Source of the DNA: Myxococcales bacterium
GTDB lineage: Bacteria > Myxococcota > UBA727 > VGSZ01
DNA: 64,000 bases
Direction of reading: 5' to 3'
Assembly (NCBI GenBank): GCA_023248635.1
Contig: JAHFED010000024.1
Coordinates: 1 to 64,000, forward strand
Below the pieces are notes generated by a model. That model had not been told where the DNA came from, did no database searches, and saw nothing but the letters and a program-made list of their open reading frames with translations. Below are positions 35,327 through 44,033 of this stretch, one piece after another. The translations under genes and the position numbers were made by a program. Position 1 is the stretch's first letter. Each line of letters opens with the position of its first letter.

Positions 35327-35386
35327 CGCCGCCAGGCGATGAACCTGTAGACAGTTCACCGACACGCGAAGCGCTGTCGGTGAATT
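35327..35386 (+). repeat. Type A two-hairpin repeat
   Basis: Order hairpin (GCCAGGCGATGAA arm; left arm partly lost), linker CCTGTAGACAG, then TTCACCGACA / TGTCGGTGAA. Directly joined to a type B array. Confidence 0.85.
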
Positions 35387-35590
35387 TGAGCCGTGCCAAC
35401 GGCTCAAACCATCGGCACTTTGAGCCGTGCCAACGGCTCAAACCATCGGCACTTTGAGCCGTGCCAACGGCTCAAACCATCGGCACTTTGAGCCGTGCCA
35501 ACGGCTCAAACCATCGGCACTTTGCGCCGTGCCAACGGCGCAAAGCAGGAAGCACTTTGAGCCGTGCCAACGGCTCAAAGCAGGAAGCAC
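35387..35590. repeat. Type B hairpin array, 6 units, two stem versions
   Basis: Four units TTTGAGCCGT / ACGGCTCAAA with spacer CCATCGGCAC, one unit TTTGCGCCGT / ACGGCGCAAA and one TTTGAGCCGT / ACGGCTCAAA with spacer GCAGGAAGCAC. All have loop GCCA and perfect stems. The A/C change in the left arm is matched by a T/G change in the right arm. Confidence 0.9.
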
Positions 35591-35657
35591 TTCATCGCCG
35601 CCAGGCGATGAACCTGTAGACAATTCACCGACACGCGAAGCGCTGTCGGTGAATTCT
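35591..35657 (+). repeat. Type A two-hairpin repeat
   Basis: Complete unit: TTCATCGCC-GCCA-GGCGATGAA, linker CCTGTAGACAA, TTCACCGACA / TGTCGGTGAA, ending GAATTC. It follows the type B array. The rest of 35285-35787 shows no gene. Confidence 0.9.
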
Positions 35658-35787
35658 TCAAGACGCTCGCGCGGGTTGCAGGTTCGCGAGGATGACGATC
35701 GCCGGGGCGTCGCTGGGCCTCAGCGCTGACCGAGTGCATGACGCACTCGTGCTGACCGAGGGCCTTGGGCACTCGCGGCCTCATCGA

Positions 35788-38067
35788 TCACTCGGACGCG
35801 GCTCTCCACGGCATGCGGCCCCTGAGCGCGTCGGGTACGCCAAACAGGCCTGTCGACTGATCGGTGCGGAGGTACTGGTACTCCAACACGGGATGGTCGT
35901 CCGTCAACGGCTCCACGGCGGCGACCGTCTCCGCCAGCCCCAGCTTGTCGATGCGATACATCGAGCGCAGCAGGTTCACGATCTGCTGATCGAACTCGGC
36001 GACGTCGGCCGCCACCTCGGCACCGGCCAGGCGCCCTTCGATCACCGTCTCGTCGTACACGATTGGCGACTTTGAACCCAGCAAGTAGTGTGCGTCTGGA
36101 TAATCCAGTCCTTGGAAAATTTCGACATATGGAAACGTGTCCATGAATGCGCGCAGGATCGGCAGAAAATTCTTAGGAGTCTCCGAAGGCGTCCACTCCA
36201 TCATGATGCCGCGTTCGGATAGGCGATCCCGGGCGAGCTCGAAGAAGTCCCTCGAATACAGGTTCTGCATGCCCATGCTCCAGATGGGCGGGGCAGGATC
36301 GACGGAGATCACATCGTAGATCTCAGTCGACATCAGAAGGTGGTTTCGGCCGTCGTTTATATACACGTGTCCATGTGGATTTTTCAATGTTTTATCGTTG
36401 GGACCGCGATGAATCTTGGTAAATTCAGGTATATGTCTATTGATATCAACTACGTCAATATTACTGCCATATGAAAGCGCTGACCGATAGGTGTTCCCCA
36501 TCCCAAAACAGATGATGAGAGTGCGCAGCGGATCGGGGGCGGCGAGCATCGGGATGTGCGCCATCAGCTTGGTCTCTCGCGTCGACAAAGCGACCATGGG
36601 AAAGGCGTTCACCTCGACGCGGTGGCGAGAGCGCGGAGGCGCCTCGCGGTACAGCATCACCGTTGACTCACTGCCTTCGACGTAGGCAGCCTCCTGGGAC
36701 CACTGGGGATACTCCCGCGTCGCTTGCGCTTGGAGCGCGGTGTGAAACGAGTTTCCTGCTGAACGCGCATAGACGACGCTGCACAGCGCGATGACGCCAA
36801 ACAATGCGAGCTGAGGCCCGCGCAATCGGTGTGTGAGCCAGAGGAGAGCAAAGCCGACCGCCAAGTTTGCGAGCGCAATCGCCACGATCGTTTGGGAAAC
36901 GCCGACCAGGGGAATGGCGACGAACGACGCGGTCAGCGCGCCGGCCACGGTGCCGAGGGTGTTCACGGCGTAGTAGCGCCCAGCGTCCCTTCCCAGCCGC
37001 CCCAGGTCCACGAGGAGGCCCTTCACGATGAAGGGAAAGAGCGCGCCCATGGCCAACGCCGCCGGGAAAACCATGCCCACGATGGGGGCGAAGGCGAGAT
37101 GGGATACGGACACCCGATCCCCGATTGCGAGCTGCGCGAGAGCGCCGATCTGTTCGAGCCCGACCAGGACGAGCACGCCGACGGCTGCGAACGCGATCCC
37201 CGCCGCCGCCAAAGGGGCCTTGGCCTTGTCGGCAAAGCGCGCGCCCACGATGCCCCCCAGCGCGAGGCCGACGAGCAAGGTTGCGAGCAACACGTGAAAA
37301 CTGCGTGATCCAGCGGCGACGAACCCGAACAACACGCGCGTCCACAACACCTCCAACGCGAGTCCGCTGAACCCGCTCAGGAAGAACGCGACGACGGCGA
37401 CGGCGCGCAGCCGAGACGGCTCGTGCGGCGCGGGCGTGGCGATCGGCGCCGCCGCTGGCAGTCGAGGCTCGATGAGGACCGACGCCGCGGCGACGGCGAA
37501 GTTCATCCCCATCGCCACCAGCGCGGTCCCCCGGAGCCCAATGCTCTCGAACAAGACCAGGCCACTGGCCAAGACACCGACGGCAGCCCCCAGGGTGTTG
37601 GCGAAATAGAGGGTGCCGACGCCCTCTCCCAGCTCGGGGATGCTGCGCACGACCGCTCGAATCATGACGGGCAGTGTGCCGCCGATGAGCGTGCAGGGGA
37701 CGAGCAGGATGGCGGAGGCGACGACGACGCGCAGGACGTAGCTCCCATCGGCTGCGACACCCAACGCCCCCCCCAGCTCGGCGACCAGGGACGCAATGGG
37801 CTTGCTGGACCACACCACCAGGCCGCCGAAGCCGGCGATGCCGATCTCGATCACTGCGTACAGCCGCAGCGGACGGCCGGAGCGATCGGCCAGAGGACCG
37901 AGGAGGAAGCCACCCAACGCGAGCCCACCCATGAAGGTGGCCGTCACGATGCCAAGCGCCTGGATGCTGGTGCCCAGAACCTGCCCGAGCAGACGAAACC
38001 AGAGCATCTGGTAGAGCAACGCTGCGACGCCGGAGAGGAAGAAGCACGCTCGAATCCAAAAGCTCAT
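35788..38067 (-). CDS. Polytopic membrane protein fused to a spermidine-synthase-like domain
   Basis: A 759-aa protein. About residues 1-450 form some 10-12 membrane helices (first: ACFFLSGVAALLYQMLWFRLLG), with repeated LSGxxALxxxxLWxRxL openings at the start and near residue 225, a hallmark of fused spermidine-synthase transporters. The C-terminal part (about 500-750) is a Rossmann-like domain: TLIICFGMGNT, IDVVDINRHI, INDGRNHLLMS, YDVISVDPAPP and FFELARDRLSERGIMMEW. The glycine motif deviates from the canonical GGGxG, so aminopropyl transfer is uncertain. A conspicuous AT-rich patch lies at 36340-36490 inside the catalytic domain. ATG at 38067 is used. The fusion is known in bacteria but its physiological role is unclear. 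Confidence 0.85.
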   Translation of the reverse strand: MSFWIRACFFLSGVAALLYQMLWFRLLGQVLGTSIQALGIVTATFMGGLALGGFLLGPLADRSGRPLRLYAVIEIGIAGFGGLVVWSSKPIASLVAELGGALGVAADGSYVLRVVVASAILLVPCTLIGGTLPVMIRAVVRSIPELGEGVGTLYFANTLGAAVGVLASGLVLFESIGLRGTALVAMGMNFAVAAASVLIEPRLPAAAPIATPAPHEPSRLRAVAVVAFFLSGFSGLALEVLWTRVLFGFVAAGSRSFHVLLATLLVGLALGGIVGARFADKAKAPLAAAGIAFAAVGVLVLVGLEQIGALAQLAIGDRVSVSHLAFAPIVGMVFPAALAMGALFPFIVKGLLVDLGRLGRDAGRYYAVNTLGTVAGALTASFVAIPLVGVSQTIVAIALANLAVGFALLWLTHRLRGPQLALFGVIALCSVVYARSAGNSFHTALQAQATREYPQWSQEAAYVEGSESTVMLYREAPPRSRHRVEVNAFPMVALSTRETKLMAHIPMLAAPDPLRTLIICFGMGNTYRSALSYGSNIDVVDINRHIPEFTKIHRGPNDKTLKNPHGHVYINDGRNHLLMSTEIYDVISVDPAPPIWSMGMQNLYSRDFFELARDRLSERGIMMEWTPSETPKNFLPILRAFMDTFPYVEIFQGLDYPDAHYLLGSKSPIVYDETVIEGRLAGAEVAADVAEFDQQIVNLLRSMYRIDKLGLAETVAAVEPLTDDHPVLEYQYLRTDQSTGLFGVPDALRGRMPWRAASE

Positions 38068-38133
38068 GTGACTCCGTTCCCCGGGGATCGCGACGCGAAA
38101 CCTAGGCCGGGCTCAAGGGGCCGTACAGTTCGC

Positions 38134-38202
38134 GAATTCATCGCCGCCAGGCGATGAACCTGTAGACAATTCACCGACACGCGCAGCGCTGTCGGTGAAT
38201 TC
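38134..38202 (+). repeat. Type A two-hairpin repeat
   Basis: Complete unit with GAATTC at both ends: TTCATCGCC-GCCA-GGCGATGAA, linker CCTGTAGACAA, TTCACCGACA / TGTCGGTGAA. The inner loop reads CGCGCAGCGC instead of CGCGAAGCGC. It lies between two minus-strand genes. Confidence 0.9.
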
Positions 38203-38316
38203 TCCGCCCCAGTGGCTCGAGCGCATCGGTCGCTTGTTGGCCATGCCAGTGCGCGCAACCCAGCTGTTCCGCGGCGGAGCGAGGTCAGCGCGCTGCCTGC
38301 GCTGAACGGGCGGCGC

Positions 38317-38757
38317 TCAGATTTGCTTCTTGAGGCGGGCCAGGTCGTCGTCGATCTTTTGCTTGGCGAGCAGCTTTTGTCTCGCGGCGGCGGCCAGCTG
38401 GGCCTGGGCCTCGCGCTCGGCGGCGGCCACGCGGTCCCCCTCGGTGCGTTTCTCGTTCCATGCTTTGAGCTTGGGCTTGAGCACGAGGTAGCCGGCGCCG
38501 CCGACGCCGGCCATGATCGCAAGGCCGACCAGGTAGATCCACAGCTTGGCAAAGAGGTTCATGAGGGTGATGCCGACGACGACGACGACGGTGGCCCCGA
38601 GCACCACTTTGACGAGCAAGAGCTTGCGCTTGGCGGCGTCTTCTTCGGCGCGCTGCTGCTTTTCCTCCTCGGTGAGCGTCAGATTGTCGATGGCGCGTTG
38701 GGCGAGCTTCTTGCCCGCTGCGAGCGCCAACGTCTGCTTTTCATCGTCGAGGGCCAT
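38317..38757 (-). CDS. Small membrane protein with coiled-coil ends
   Basis: A 146-aa protein. A charged, helical N-terminus (residues 1-45, with TEEEKQQRAEEDAAKRK) is followed by two adjacent hydrophobic segments: LLLVKVVLGATVVVVVGITL (about 46-65) and LWIYLVGLAIMAGVGGAGYLV (about 72-92). The C-terminal tail is a Lys/Ala/Glu-rich coiled coil (AAAEREAQAQLAAAARQKL). No family recognised. Both tails are probably cytoplasmic. ATG at 38757 starts the charged helix. Flanked on both sides by type A repeats. Confidence 0.75.
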   Translation of the reverse strand: MALDDEKQTLALAAGKKLAQRAIDNLTLTEEEKQQRAEEDAAKRKLLLVKVVLGATVVVVVGITLMNLFAKLWIYLVGLAIMAGVGGAGYLVLKPKLKAWNEKRTEGDRVAAAEREAQAQLAAAARQKLLAKQKIDDDLARLKKQI

Positions 38758-38847
38758 GGGGCCTCGTACCGTCTTTCGCCCAGCGATGGCAGCCCCGACC
38801 CAATGACCAACCCCAGAGGTCAGTTGAGTCGACGCGGATCGCCAAGG

Positions 38848-39072
38848 GAATTCACCGACAGCGCTTCGCGTGTCGGTGAATCGTCTACAGGTTCATCGCC
38901 TGGCGGCGATGAATTCACCGACAGCGCTGCGCGTGTCGGTGAATCGTCTACAGGTTCATCGCCTGGCGGCGATGAATTCACCGACAGCGCTTCGCGTGTC
39001 GGTGAATTGTCTACAGGTTCATCGCCTGGCGGCGATGAATTGTCTACAGCTTCATCGCCTAGCGGCGATGAA
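38848..39072 (-). repeat. Type A array, about 3.5 units, reversed orientation
   Basis: Units read on the + strand as TTCACCGACA / TGTCGGTGAA, linker TCGTCTACAGG, then TTCATCGCC-TGGC-GGCGATGAA with GAATTC between units. The inner loops alternate AGCGCTTCGCG and AGCGCTGCGCG. The last half-unit carries TAGC in place of TGGC. The array stops five bases before the ribosome binding site of the C45 peptidase gene. Confidence 0.9.
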
Positions 39073-39088
39073 ATGCTAAGGAGCCCTC

Positions 39089-40156
39089 ATGACGCTCCGC
39101 ATTTTCGAACTCCGTGGCGTCTCACCCCGCGGTTGGGGTGAGCAGCACGGCGAGACCTTTCGCGACGACATCCGCGCCCTTTATGCGGTGCGCCTGCGCC
39201 TGATGCTGCAAAAGACCGACCTGGGCAGCGAGGACAATGTCCTCGCTCTCGCCGCCCACCACCTGCCCGCCCTCGAACGCTTCGATCGCCCGCTCTTTGA
39301 CGAGCTCTGCGGCATCGCCGACGGCAGCGGCCTCACGCCGGCCCATCTCGTCGTCGTGAACCACTACACCGATCTGCGCGATCTCTCCCGGCGCACGCTG
39401 CGGCACCTGCGAGAGGACAAGACCGATCCCGGTGGCTGCTCCGCCTGGTTCGTCGACGACGGCAACGAACGCTTGCTGGGACAGACCTGGGACATGCATG
39501 GCACCGCGACCCCCTTTGCCCTGCTGCTGCTGGTGCCGGGAGCAAAAGGCCAGCGCACCGCGTGCTTCACCGTCGCCGGCTGTCTGGGCATGACGGGGAT
39601 GACGTCGTGGGGCACGGCCTTGAGCATCAACAACCTGAACTCCGTCGACGCCACCATCGGCGTGGTGTGGCCCGCCACCGTGCGGCGCGCCTTGCGAGAA
39701 CCAACAGCCCGCCAAGAGCTCGACGTGCTCGAGAGAGCGCCCATCGGTTCGGGCCGCCACTACCTCGTCGCCGACGCCGACGACGCCTTCGGCCTGGAGA
39801 CCAGCGGCACCAAGAAGAAGCTGATCTTTCAGGCGAGCAAGACGGCGGGTCACAGCTACTTCCACACCAACCACTGCGTCGACGAGGAGATGAAGGCGAC
39901 GGCGAAGATTCTCCCCGGCAGCACCACCGTGCAGCGCTACGCCACCTTGCAAGCCCGCACCGACGCTGGCCGCGTTCCCCAGAATGCCCGCGAGATGTTC
40001 GACGCCTTCGTCGACGTCTCCCTGCCCCCGAACCCCGCGCTGCCCGACGAGGTCGCCACCTGCGGTGCCCTGGTGATGGACCTCAAGCGCGGCACCGTGC
40101 TGGCCTGCCAGGGGCTGCCCGGTCCCAAGGCCGCGGTGATCGAGTTGAAGCCGTGA
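39089..40156 (+). CDS. C45 family peptidase/acyltransferase-like (Ntn hydrolase)
   Basis: A 355-aa protein of the acyl-coenzyme A:6-aminopenicillanic acid acyltransferase (C45) family. GGCSAWFVDD places the predicted autocatalytic nucleophile at Cys117, followed by LLGQTWDM. CFTVAGCLGMTGM, the NLNSVD segment and LETSG follow as in the family. Such precursors cleave before the Cys and then hydrolyse or transfer acyl groups; the substrate is unknown here. AAGGAG at 39078-39083 is 5 nt from ATG 39089. No signal peptide is seen. The TGA stop shares a base with the next ATG (TGATG). Confidence 0.85.
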   Translation: MTLRIFELRGVSPRGWGEQHGETFRDDIRALYAVRLRLMLQKTDLGSEDNVLALAAHHLPALERFDRPLFDELCGIADGSGLTPAHLVVVNHYTDLRDLSRRTLRHLREDKTDPGGCSAWFVDDGNERLLGQTWDMHGTATPFALLLLVPGAKGQRTACFTVAGCLGMTGMTSWGTALSINNLNSVDATIGVVWPATVRRALREPTARQELDVLERAPIGSGRHYLVADADDAFGLETSGTKKKLIFQASKTAGHSYFHTNHCVDEEMKATAKILPGSTTVQRYATLQARTDAGRVPQNAREMFDAFVDVSLPPNPALPDEVATCGALVMDLKRGTVLACQGLPGPKAAVIELKP

Positions 40157-40980
40157 TGGCAGAAATTCCAGCGAATTCATCGCCGCCAGGCGATGAACCT
40201 GTAGAGAATTCACCGACACGCGAAGCGCTGTCGGTGAATTTGCCGTCGCGGAAACGCAGCAAGATCTTCGACAGTGCGGCGGCGGCGCTCTTCGATCTGA
40301 ACGACGGCAATAGCGTCATGTCTGGGGGCTTTGGGCTCTCGGGCAACGCCGAAAATTGCATCTCGGCGATCGCAGCCTCGGGCAAGAAAAACCTGACGAT
40401 CATCGCCAACAATTGCGGCAACCAGCGGCAAGGGCTGGCGGTGCTGCTGCAAAACAAGCAGGTGAAGCGCTTCATCGGCTCCTTCGTCGGCGGCAACCCC
40501 GACCTCGAAGAGCAGATGCTGGGCGGCCTCGTCGACGTCGAGCTTTCGCCCCAGGGCACCTTCGCCGAGCGCATTCGCGCAGGCGGTGCGGGCATCGGCG
40601 GCTTCTACACACCCACCGGCGTCGGCACCTTGATCGCTGCCGGCAAAGACGAGCGCGCCTTCGACGTCGACGGACCCGCGGGCAGACGCAGCCGGCGCAT
40701 GATCCTCGAGACCGGACTGCGGGCGGACTTCGCCATCGTGCGGGCCAAGGTCGCCGACGCTTACGGCAACCTGCGCTTCTACCGGACCAGTCGGAACTTC
40801 TCGCCGCTGATGGCCATGGCCGCGCGCACCACCATCGTCGAAGCTGAAGAGATCGTGCCCGTCGGCAGCATCGACCCCGACGACGTCCACCTGTCGGGCT
40901 TGTTCGTGCAGCGCATCGTGCAGGCCGTGGGCCTCAGAAACGTCATCGAGCAGCGGACGACCCGCCCCCGCAAGGCCTGA
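40156..40980 (+). CDS. CoA-transferase subunit A (3-oxoacid/acetoacetyl type)
   Basis: A 274-aa class I CoA-transferase alpha subunit. It has GGFGLSGNAENCISAI, NLTIIANNCGNQRQGLAVLL, MLGGLVDVELSPQGTFAERI, GGAGIGGFYTPTGVGTL and ADFAIVRAKVADAYGNL, matching ScoA/OXCT. The catalytic Glu is in subunit B, which is not adjacent; the next gene is on the other strand. The ATG at 40156 overlaps the upstream stop (TGATG). With that start, residues about 6-28 are translated from a type A repeat (PPGDEPVENSPTREALSV) before the family domain begins at KIFDSAAAAL. A later GTG or TTG inside 40230-40245 would exclude the repeat. Subunit identity is firm; the true N-terminus is not. Confidence 0.85.
   Translation: MAEIPANSSPPGDEPVENSPTREALSVNLPSRKRSKIFDSAAAALFDLNDGNSVMSGGFGLSGNAENCISAIAASGKKNLTIIANNCGNQRQGLAVLLQNKQVKRFIGSFVGGNPDLEEQMLGGLVDVELSPQGTFAERIRAGGAGIGGFYTPTGVGTLIAAGKDERAFDVDGPAGRRSRRMILETGLRADFAIVRAKVADAYGNLRFYRTSRNFSPLMAMAARTTIVEAEEIVPVGSIDPDDVHLSGLFVQRIVQAVGLRNVIEQRTTRPRKA
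40173..40240 (+). repeat. Type A repeat inside or just before the CoA-transferase gene
   Basis: Complete unit: TTCATCGCC-GCCA-GGCGATGAA, linker CCTGTAGAGAA, TTCACCGACA / TGTCGGTGAA. It is open in the CoA-transferase frame from ATG 40156. Confidence 0.9.
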
Positions 40981-41025
40981 CAGCGTCATCGCGAGCGAAG
41001 AAGTGCGCCCGCGAGGGCTCCCGGA

Positions 41026-41304
41026 TCATTCGGAGCCGAATTCGTAGTCGAGGGTTTTGTCGCAGCCCTTGGCCTGAACGGCGACGCAGCCGCCGTGGGC
41101 GTCGAGCTTCGTGCAGCGCATCAAGACCTGATCGATGGGGCAAGCCAGCTGCTCGGCGGCGCTCTGCTTGGCGTCTGTGAGAATCTCGGCATTGACCTCG
41201 TCGGGGGTGGCACCCGCTGGGGCCAGAGGGGGGCCGGGGGCCGCCTTCCGCGGGGCCGGGGCTGCGCAACCAAGGACGAGGGTGAGAATGAGCAGGAGAC
41301 GCAT
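41026..41304 (-). CDS. Small lipoprotein, unknown function
   Basis: A 92-aa predicted lipoprotein: signal MRLLLILTLVLGCAAP with lipobox VLGC at about residue 13. Pro/Ala-rich spacer, then a Cys-rich C-terminal half (CPIDQ, MRCTK, GGCVAV, KGCDKT). Four Cys suggest two disulfides outside the cytoplasm. No family recognised. The start at 41304 begins the signal peptide; an upstream in-frame ATG at 41334 lies in a type E repeat. The repeat reaches almost to the start, so it would lie in the 5' leader. Confidence 0.7.
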   Translation of the reverse strand: MRLLLILTLVLGCAAPAPRKAAPGPPLAPAGATPDEVNAEILTDAKQSAAEQLACPIDQVLMRCTKLDAHGGCVAVQAKGCDKTLDYEFGSE

Positions 41305-41320
41305 CAGCGCACCTTCGCAC

Positions 41321-41412
41321 AGGCTGGTCTGCACCAGACCTCCCAGAAGAGCATCCCCGACGGAGATGGACGAGACCGGTCCGCGGTCGAAGTTCAGCGA
41401 GATCGGGGATCA
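41321..41412 (-). repeat. Type E block, copy 2
   Basis: On the minus strand it starts TGATCCCCGATCTCGCTG and ends in GGGAGGTCTGG / CAGACC. Its first three bases are the TGA stop of the VWA gene. It lies between that gene and the small lipoprotein gene downstream. Confidence 0.85.
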
Positions 41413-43803
41413 GGCAAAGCCGCGTCGACGACGCCACCACCACTCGGTGGCCGCCAGCATCGTCACCACCGCGAGGGCCGCCCAGGTGTTCCACAGGGGC
41501 TCGGTTTTTTGCCGGTGGACCTTGACCTTGGCGTGATCCACCAGGGGCAGGCCTTTGACGTCGCCGACGTCGACGCTGCGTCCTCCACCGGCTGCAGCGA
41601 GGGCGGCCAGGAAATCAGGGCGCGCTTCGCCATAGAGGCGCTCCAGAGAGGTCGCGCGCACCACGAAGACGTCTTCGTCGGATCCCAGCACGCGCCCGTC
41701 AGCACCGTTGACGACGTCGACGCGGGCCCGCCAGGCGCCGGCCTTATCGGGAAGCAGGGGAGCGCGGAAAGTGCCATCGACGCCGGTTTCGCCTTCGACC
41801 GTCTTGGCCGTGCCGCCGGGTTCGAGGGGTGAGAGGGTGAGCTTGAGCTTGGCGCCCCCCTCGGGCTGGTAGCGGGTGTTGAAGGTGCGCACCTCGGCCA
41901 TGACCTCGGCGCCGGGCTCGATGCCGCGGCGAAAGCCCTGACCCTCGGTGGCCAGCACGAGCTTTACGTGGCTCAGCTCGGGATCGCGGATCAGCCAGCG
42001 CAGGGTGTTGGCGATGAGCTTGCGGTGAGCGTCGCCGCCGCCACCGCTCGATCCCAGGTGGGGAAGCGCCCAGTGCCACAAGGAGTCGGTCATCACGGCG
42101 ACGGAGCGTCCCTTTTCGACGTCGGCGACAGCGATCACCGGCTGAGGGCTGCCGTCGTCGGTGTTGGCGAAAGGATGGCTGAGCAGCACCTGCGCACCAG
42201 AGGCAAGACCCGCGACCAAGTTCAGGCCCTGCAGCGGCGGCAACGACGCCAGACCCGCGGCGACGCCCTGGGGCCCATTTGAGTCGCGCCAGCGGCCCAA
42301 ACCACCGGCGCTGTCGCTGAGGGCGTCGCCGACGTCGGTGATGGGATGGTTCTGGCCGGCCTCGCTCACCACCGGCGTAAAGGACTCGACGTCGAGGTGT
42401 CCGTGACCGGGCCTCAACACCACGGGCAACACATCGGCCAAAGGCGTGTTCTGGTAGTCGCCCTCGGAGAAGGTGAGGTCGCCGCCGATGACCAAGAGCC
42501 CCCCACCCTCCTTCACGTAGTCGGCGACATTCTCCAAATAAGTACCCATTTGATACGGGCGGTAATTGAAGTCTTGAAAGATGACGACGTCGAAGGTGTG
42601 GAGCTGCTCCGTAAACAGCTCCTTCGTCGGAAAAGGGATTAGTGAGAGCTCATTGTTGTCTGCTCCAGAAATGTCGGTGGTGCTTCTCAAGATAAAGAAG
42701 GAGATCAGATCTACCGAAGGATTTTCCTTCAACAGGCGGCGCACGAAGCGCTCGTCCCAGGAAGGTCGTCCGGCCACTTGCAGCACGCGGATGCGATCGC
42801 GGATGAGCTTGACGGTGAAGTCGAGGCGGTTGTTTTCGCTGATGGCCTCGCCGTCGAGCACGGGCGCTTGCACGGTGTAGAGCCGCTTGCCGGCGCGCTG
42901 GGGGGTGAGCTCGAAGTGGGCGCGCGCCTCGTCGCCAACGCCGGCCAGGGTGACCTCGGTGCGGGCGACGACGGCGCCGTCTTCGGCGAGGGTCAGGGGG
43001 ACCTTTTGCCCGCTAAAGCCCCTTTGGCGCAGCACGACGTCGATCTTCATGGGGTTGCGCACGAAGGCGAATTCGTCGGCGATGGCCCGGTCGAGCACGA
43101 CATCGCGGAAGTTGCTGTCGGCGCCGACGACGACGGTGTGCAGGGGGGCCGGGGTGGTTCCACCGAGGGCGGCGATGCGTTGGCGGAGATCGGCGCTCAG
43201 TCCCAGGCCCAGCCCGCTGGTGTCGGCACCGTCAGAGAGGATGACCACGCCACCGGTGGGCACCCGACTGGTCTCGGTGCTGGCGGCGGTCTCGACGACC
43301 GAGGAGAGCGCGCTGGCAGTGCCCTCGGCGGCGCGCGTTCCTCGTTCGAGGGCCTGCAGCTCGAGCGCTGATGCTTTGCGGGCCGCGGCATCGAAGAACC
43401 AGAGCTCGGGCACGAAACCACGGGCGGCGACGTCGTCGACGACCTCCTGGGCGGCACGAGCCGCGACCCGGACACGTTGCTCAGCACCCTCGCCCACCGA
43501 CATGCTGGCCGAGGTGTCGACAGCGATGAGGACCCGGTCGGGCTCCCTCGAGGTGGCCAGCAACCGGCGACCGGGCTCGAGCAGCACCAAGAACACCGCC
43601 GCACACAGCAAGAAACGCAAGAGAAACAAGCTGGCCCGCAGCCGCAGCGGGGCCCCCCGCGTCGACGTCGTCGACAAGGCCAGCGCTCCGAGCAAGGTGC
43701 ACGCCGCCGCCACCAGCACCGAGGTGGGCAAGCTGCTCAGGGACGTGAGGTCCCAATCGTTGAAGGCGGGGGTCTCGGGCATCGACGACGAGAGCATCGC
43801 CAT
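41410..43803 (-). CDS. VWA-domain membrane protein with glutamine-amidotransferase-like segment
   Basis: A 797-aa membrane protein. Two N-terminal membrane helices (about 20-42 and 50-75) precede a von Willebrand A domain whose MIDAS motif is DTSAS (VLIAVDTSASMSVG). VVILSDGADTSG continues the fold. A central segment resembles DUF4159/glutamine-amidotransferase-like modules (FDVVIFQDFNYRPYQ, EGGGLLVIGGD). A C-terminal helix (NTWAALAVVTMLAATEWWW) ends in RRRR. The arrangement is that of the large MoxR-associated or BatA-linked membrane proteins found in many Gram-negatives. Function unknown; MoxR is not nearby. MAMLSSSMPETP at 43803 is used as start; other ATGs at 43797 and 43782 are close. Its stop is the first codon of a type E repeat. 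Confidence 0.75.
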   Translation of the reverse strand: MAMLSSSMPETPAFNDWDLTSLSSLPTSVLVAAACTLLGALALSTTSTRGAPLRLRASLFLLRFLLCAAVFLVLLEPGRRLLATSREPDRVLIAVDTSASMSVGEGAEQRVRVAARAAQEVVDDVAARGFVPELWFFDAAARKASALELQALERGTRAAEGTASALSSVVETAASTETSRVPTGGVVILSDGADTSGLGLGLSADLRQRIAALGGTTPAPLHTVVVGADSNFRDVVLDRAIADEFAFVRNPMKIDVVLRQRGFSGQKVPLTLAEDGAVVARTEVTLAGVGDEARAHFELTPQRAGKRLYTVQAPVLDGEAISENNRLDFTVKLIRDRIRVLQVAGRPSWDERFVRRLLKENPSVDLISFFILRSTTDISGADNNELSLIPFPTKELFTEQLHTFDVVIFQDFNYRPYQMGTYLENVADYVKEGGGLLVIGGDLTFSEGDYQNTPLADVLPVVLRPGHGHLDVESFTPVVSEAGQNHPITDVGDALSDSAGGLGRWRDSNGPQGVAAGLASLPPLQGLNLVAGLASGAQVLLSHPFANTDDGSPQPVIAVADVEKGRSVAVMTDSLWHWALPHLGSSGGGGDAHRKLIANTLRWLIRDPELSHVKLVLATEGQGFRRGIEPGAEVMAEVRTFNTRYQPEGGAKLKLTLSPLEPGGTAKTVEGETGVDGTFRAPLLPDKAGAWRARVDVVNGADGRVLGSDEDVFVVRATSLERLYGEARPDFLAALAAAGGGRSVDVGDVKGLPLVDHAKVKVHRQKTEPLWNTWAALAVVTMLAATEWWWRRRRGFA
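42278..42301 (+). repeat. Decayed type B-like hairpin inside the VWA gene
   Basis: TTTGAGTCGC, loop GCCA, GCGGCCCAAA (one mismatch, one G-T pair), followed by CCACCGGCGC, which matches the type B spacer CCATCGGCAC at 8 of 10 positions. It falls in coding sequence of the minus-strand gene. It could be coincidence. Confidence 0.4.
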
Positions 43804-44033
43804 CCAGCGCCACTGCCGCAAGCGCGACGGCCGCCGGCCTGGGCCGCTCAAGGCGCGAAAACCGTCGGGGAGACGCCGTCGAAGGCGCCGGAGCACCCAA
43901 GACACCAGCGCTCCGCCAACGCGCTGGGAGGGCCTGGGGCTCGCCTGTCTGGGGCACGGTTGATGTCGCGGGCACGGGCGCCGGCTGCCCCAGCTCCCGA
44001 TTGACCAGGGGCCGAAGCGACCTACAACCACGT

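Noticed and set aside
43804-44033. Extra coding sequence between the VWA and MopE-like genes
   Set aside because: Frames are Arg-rich shadows. The VWA protein has sensible starts at 43803-43782.
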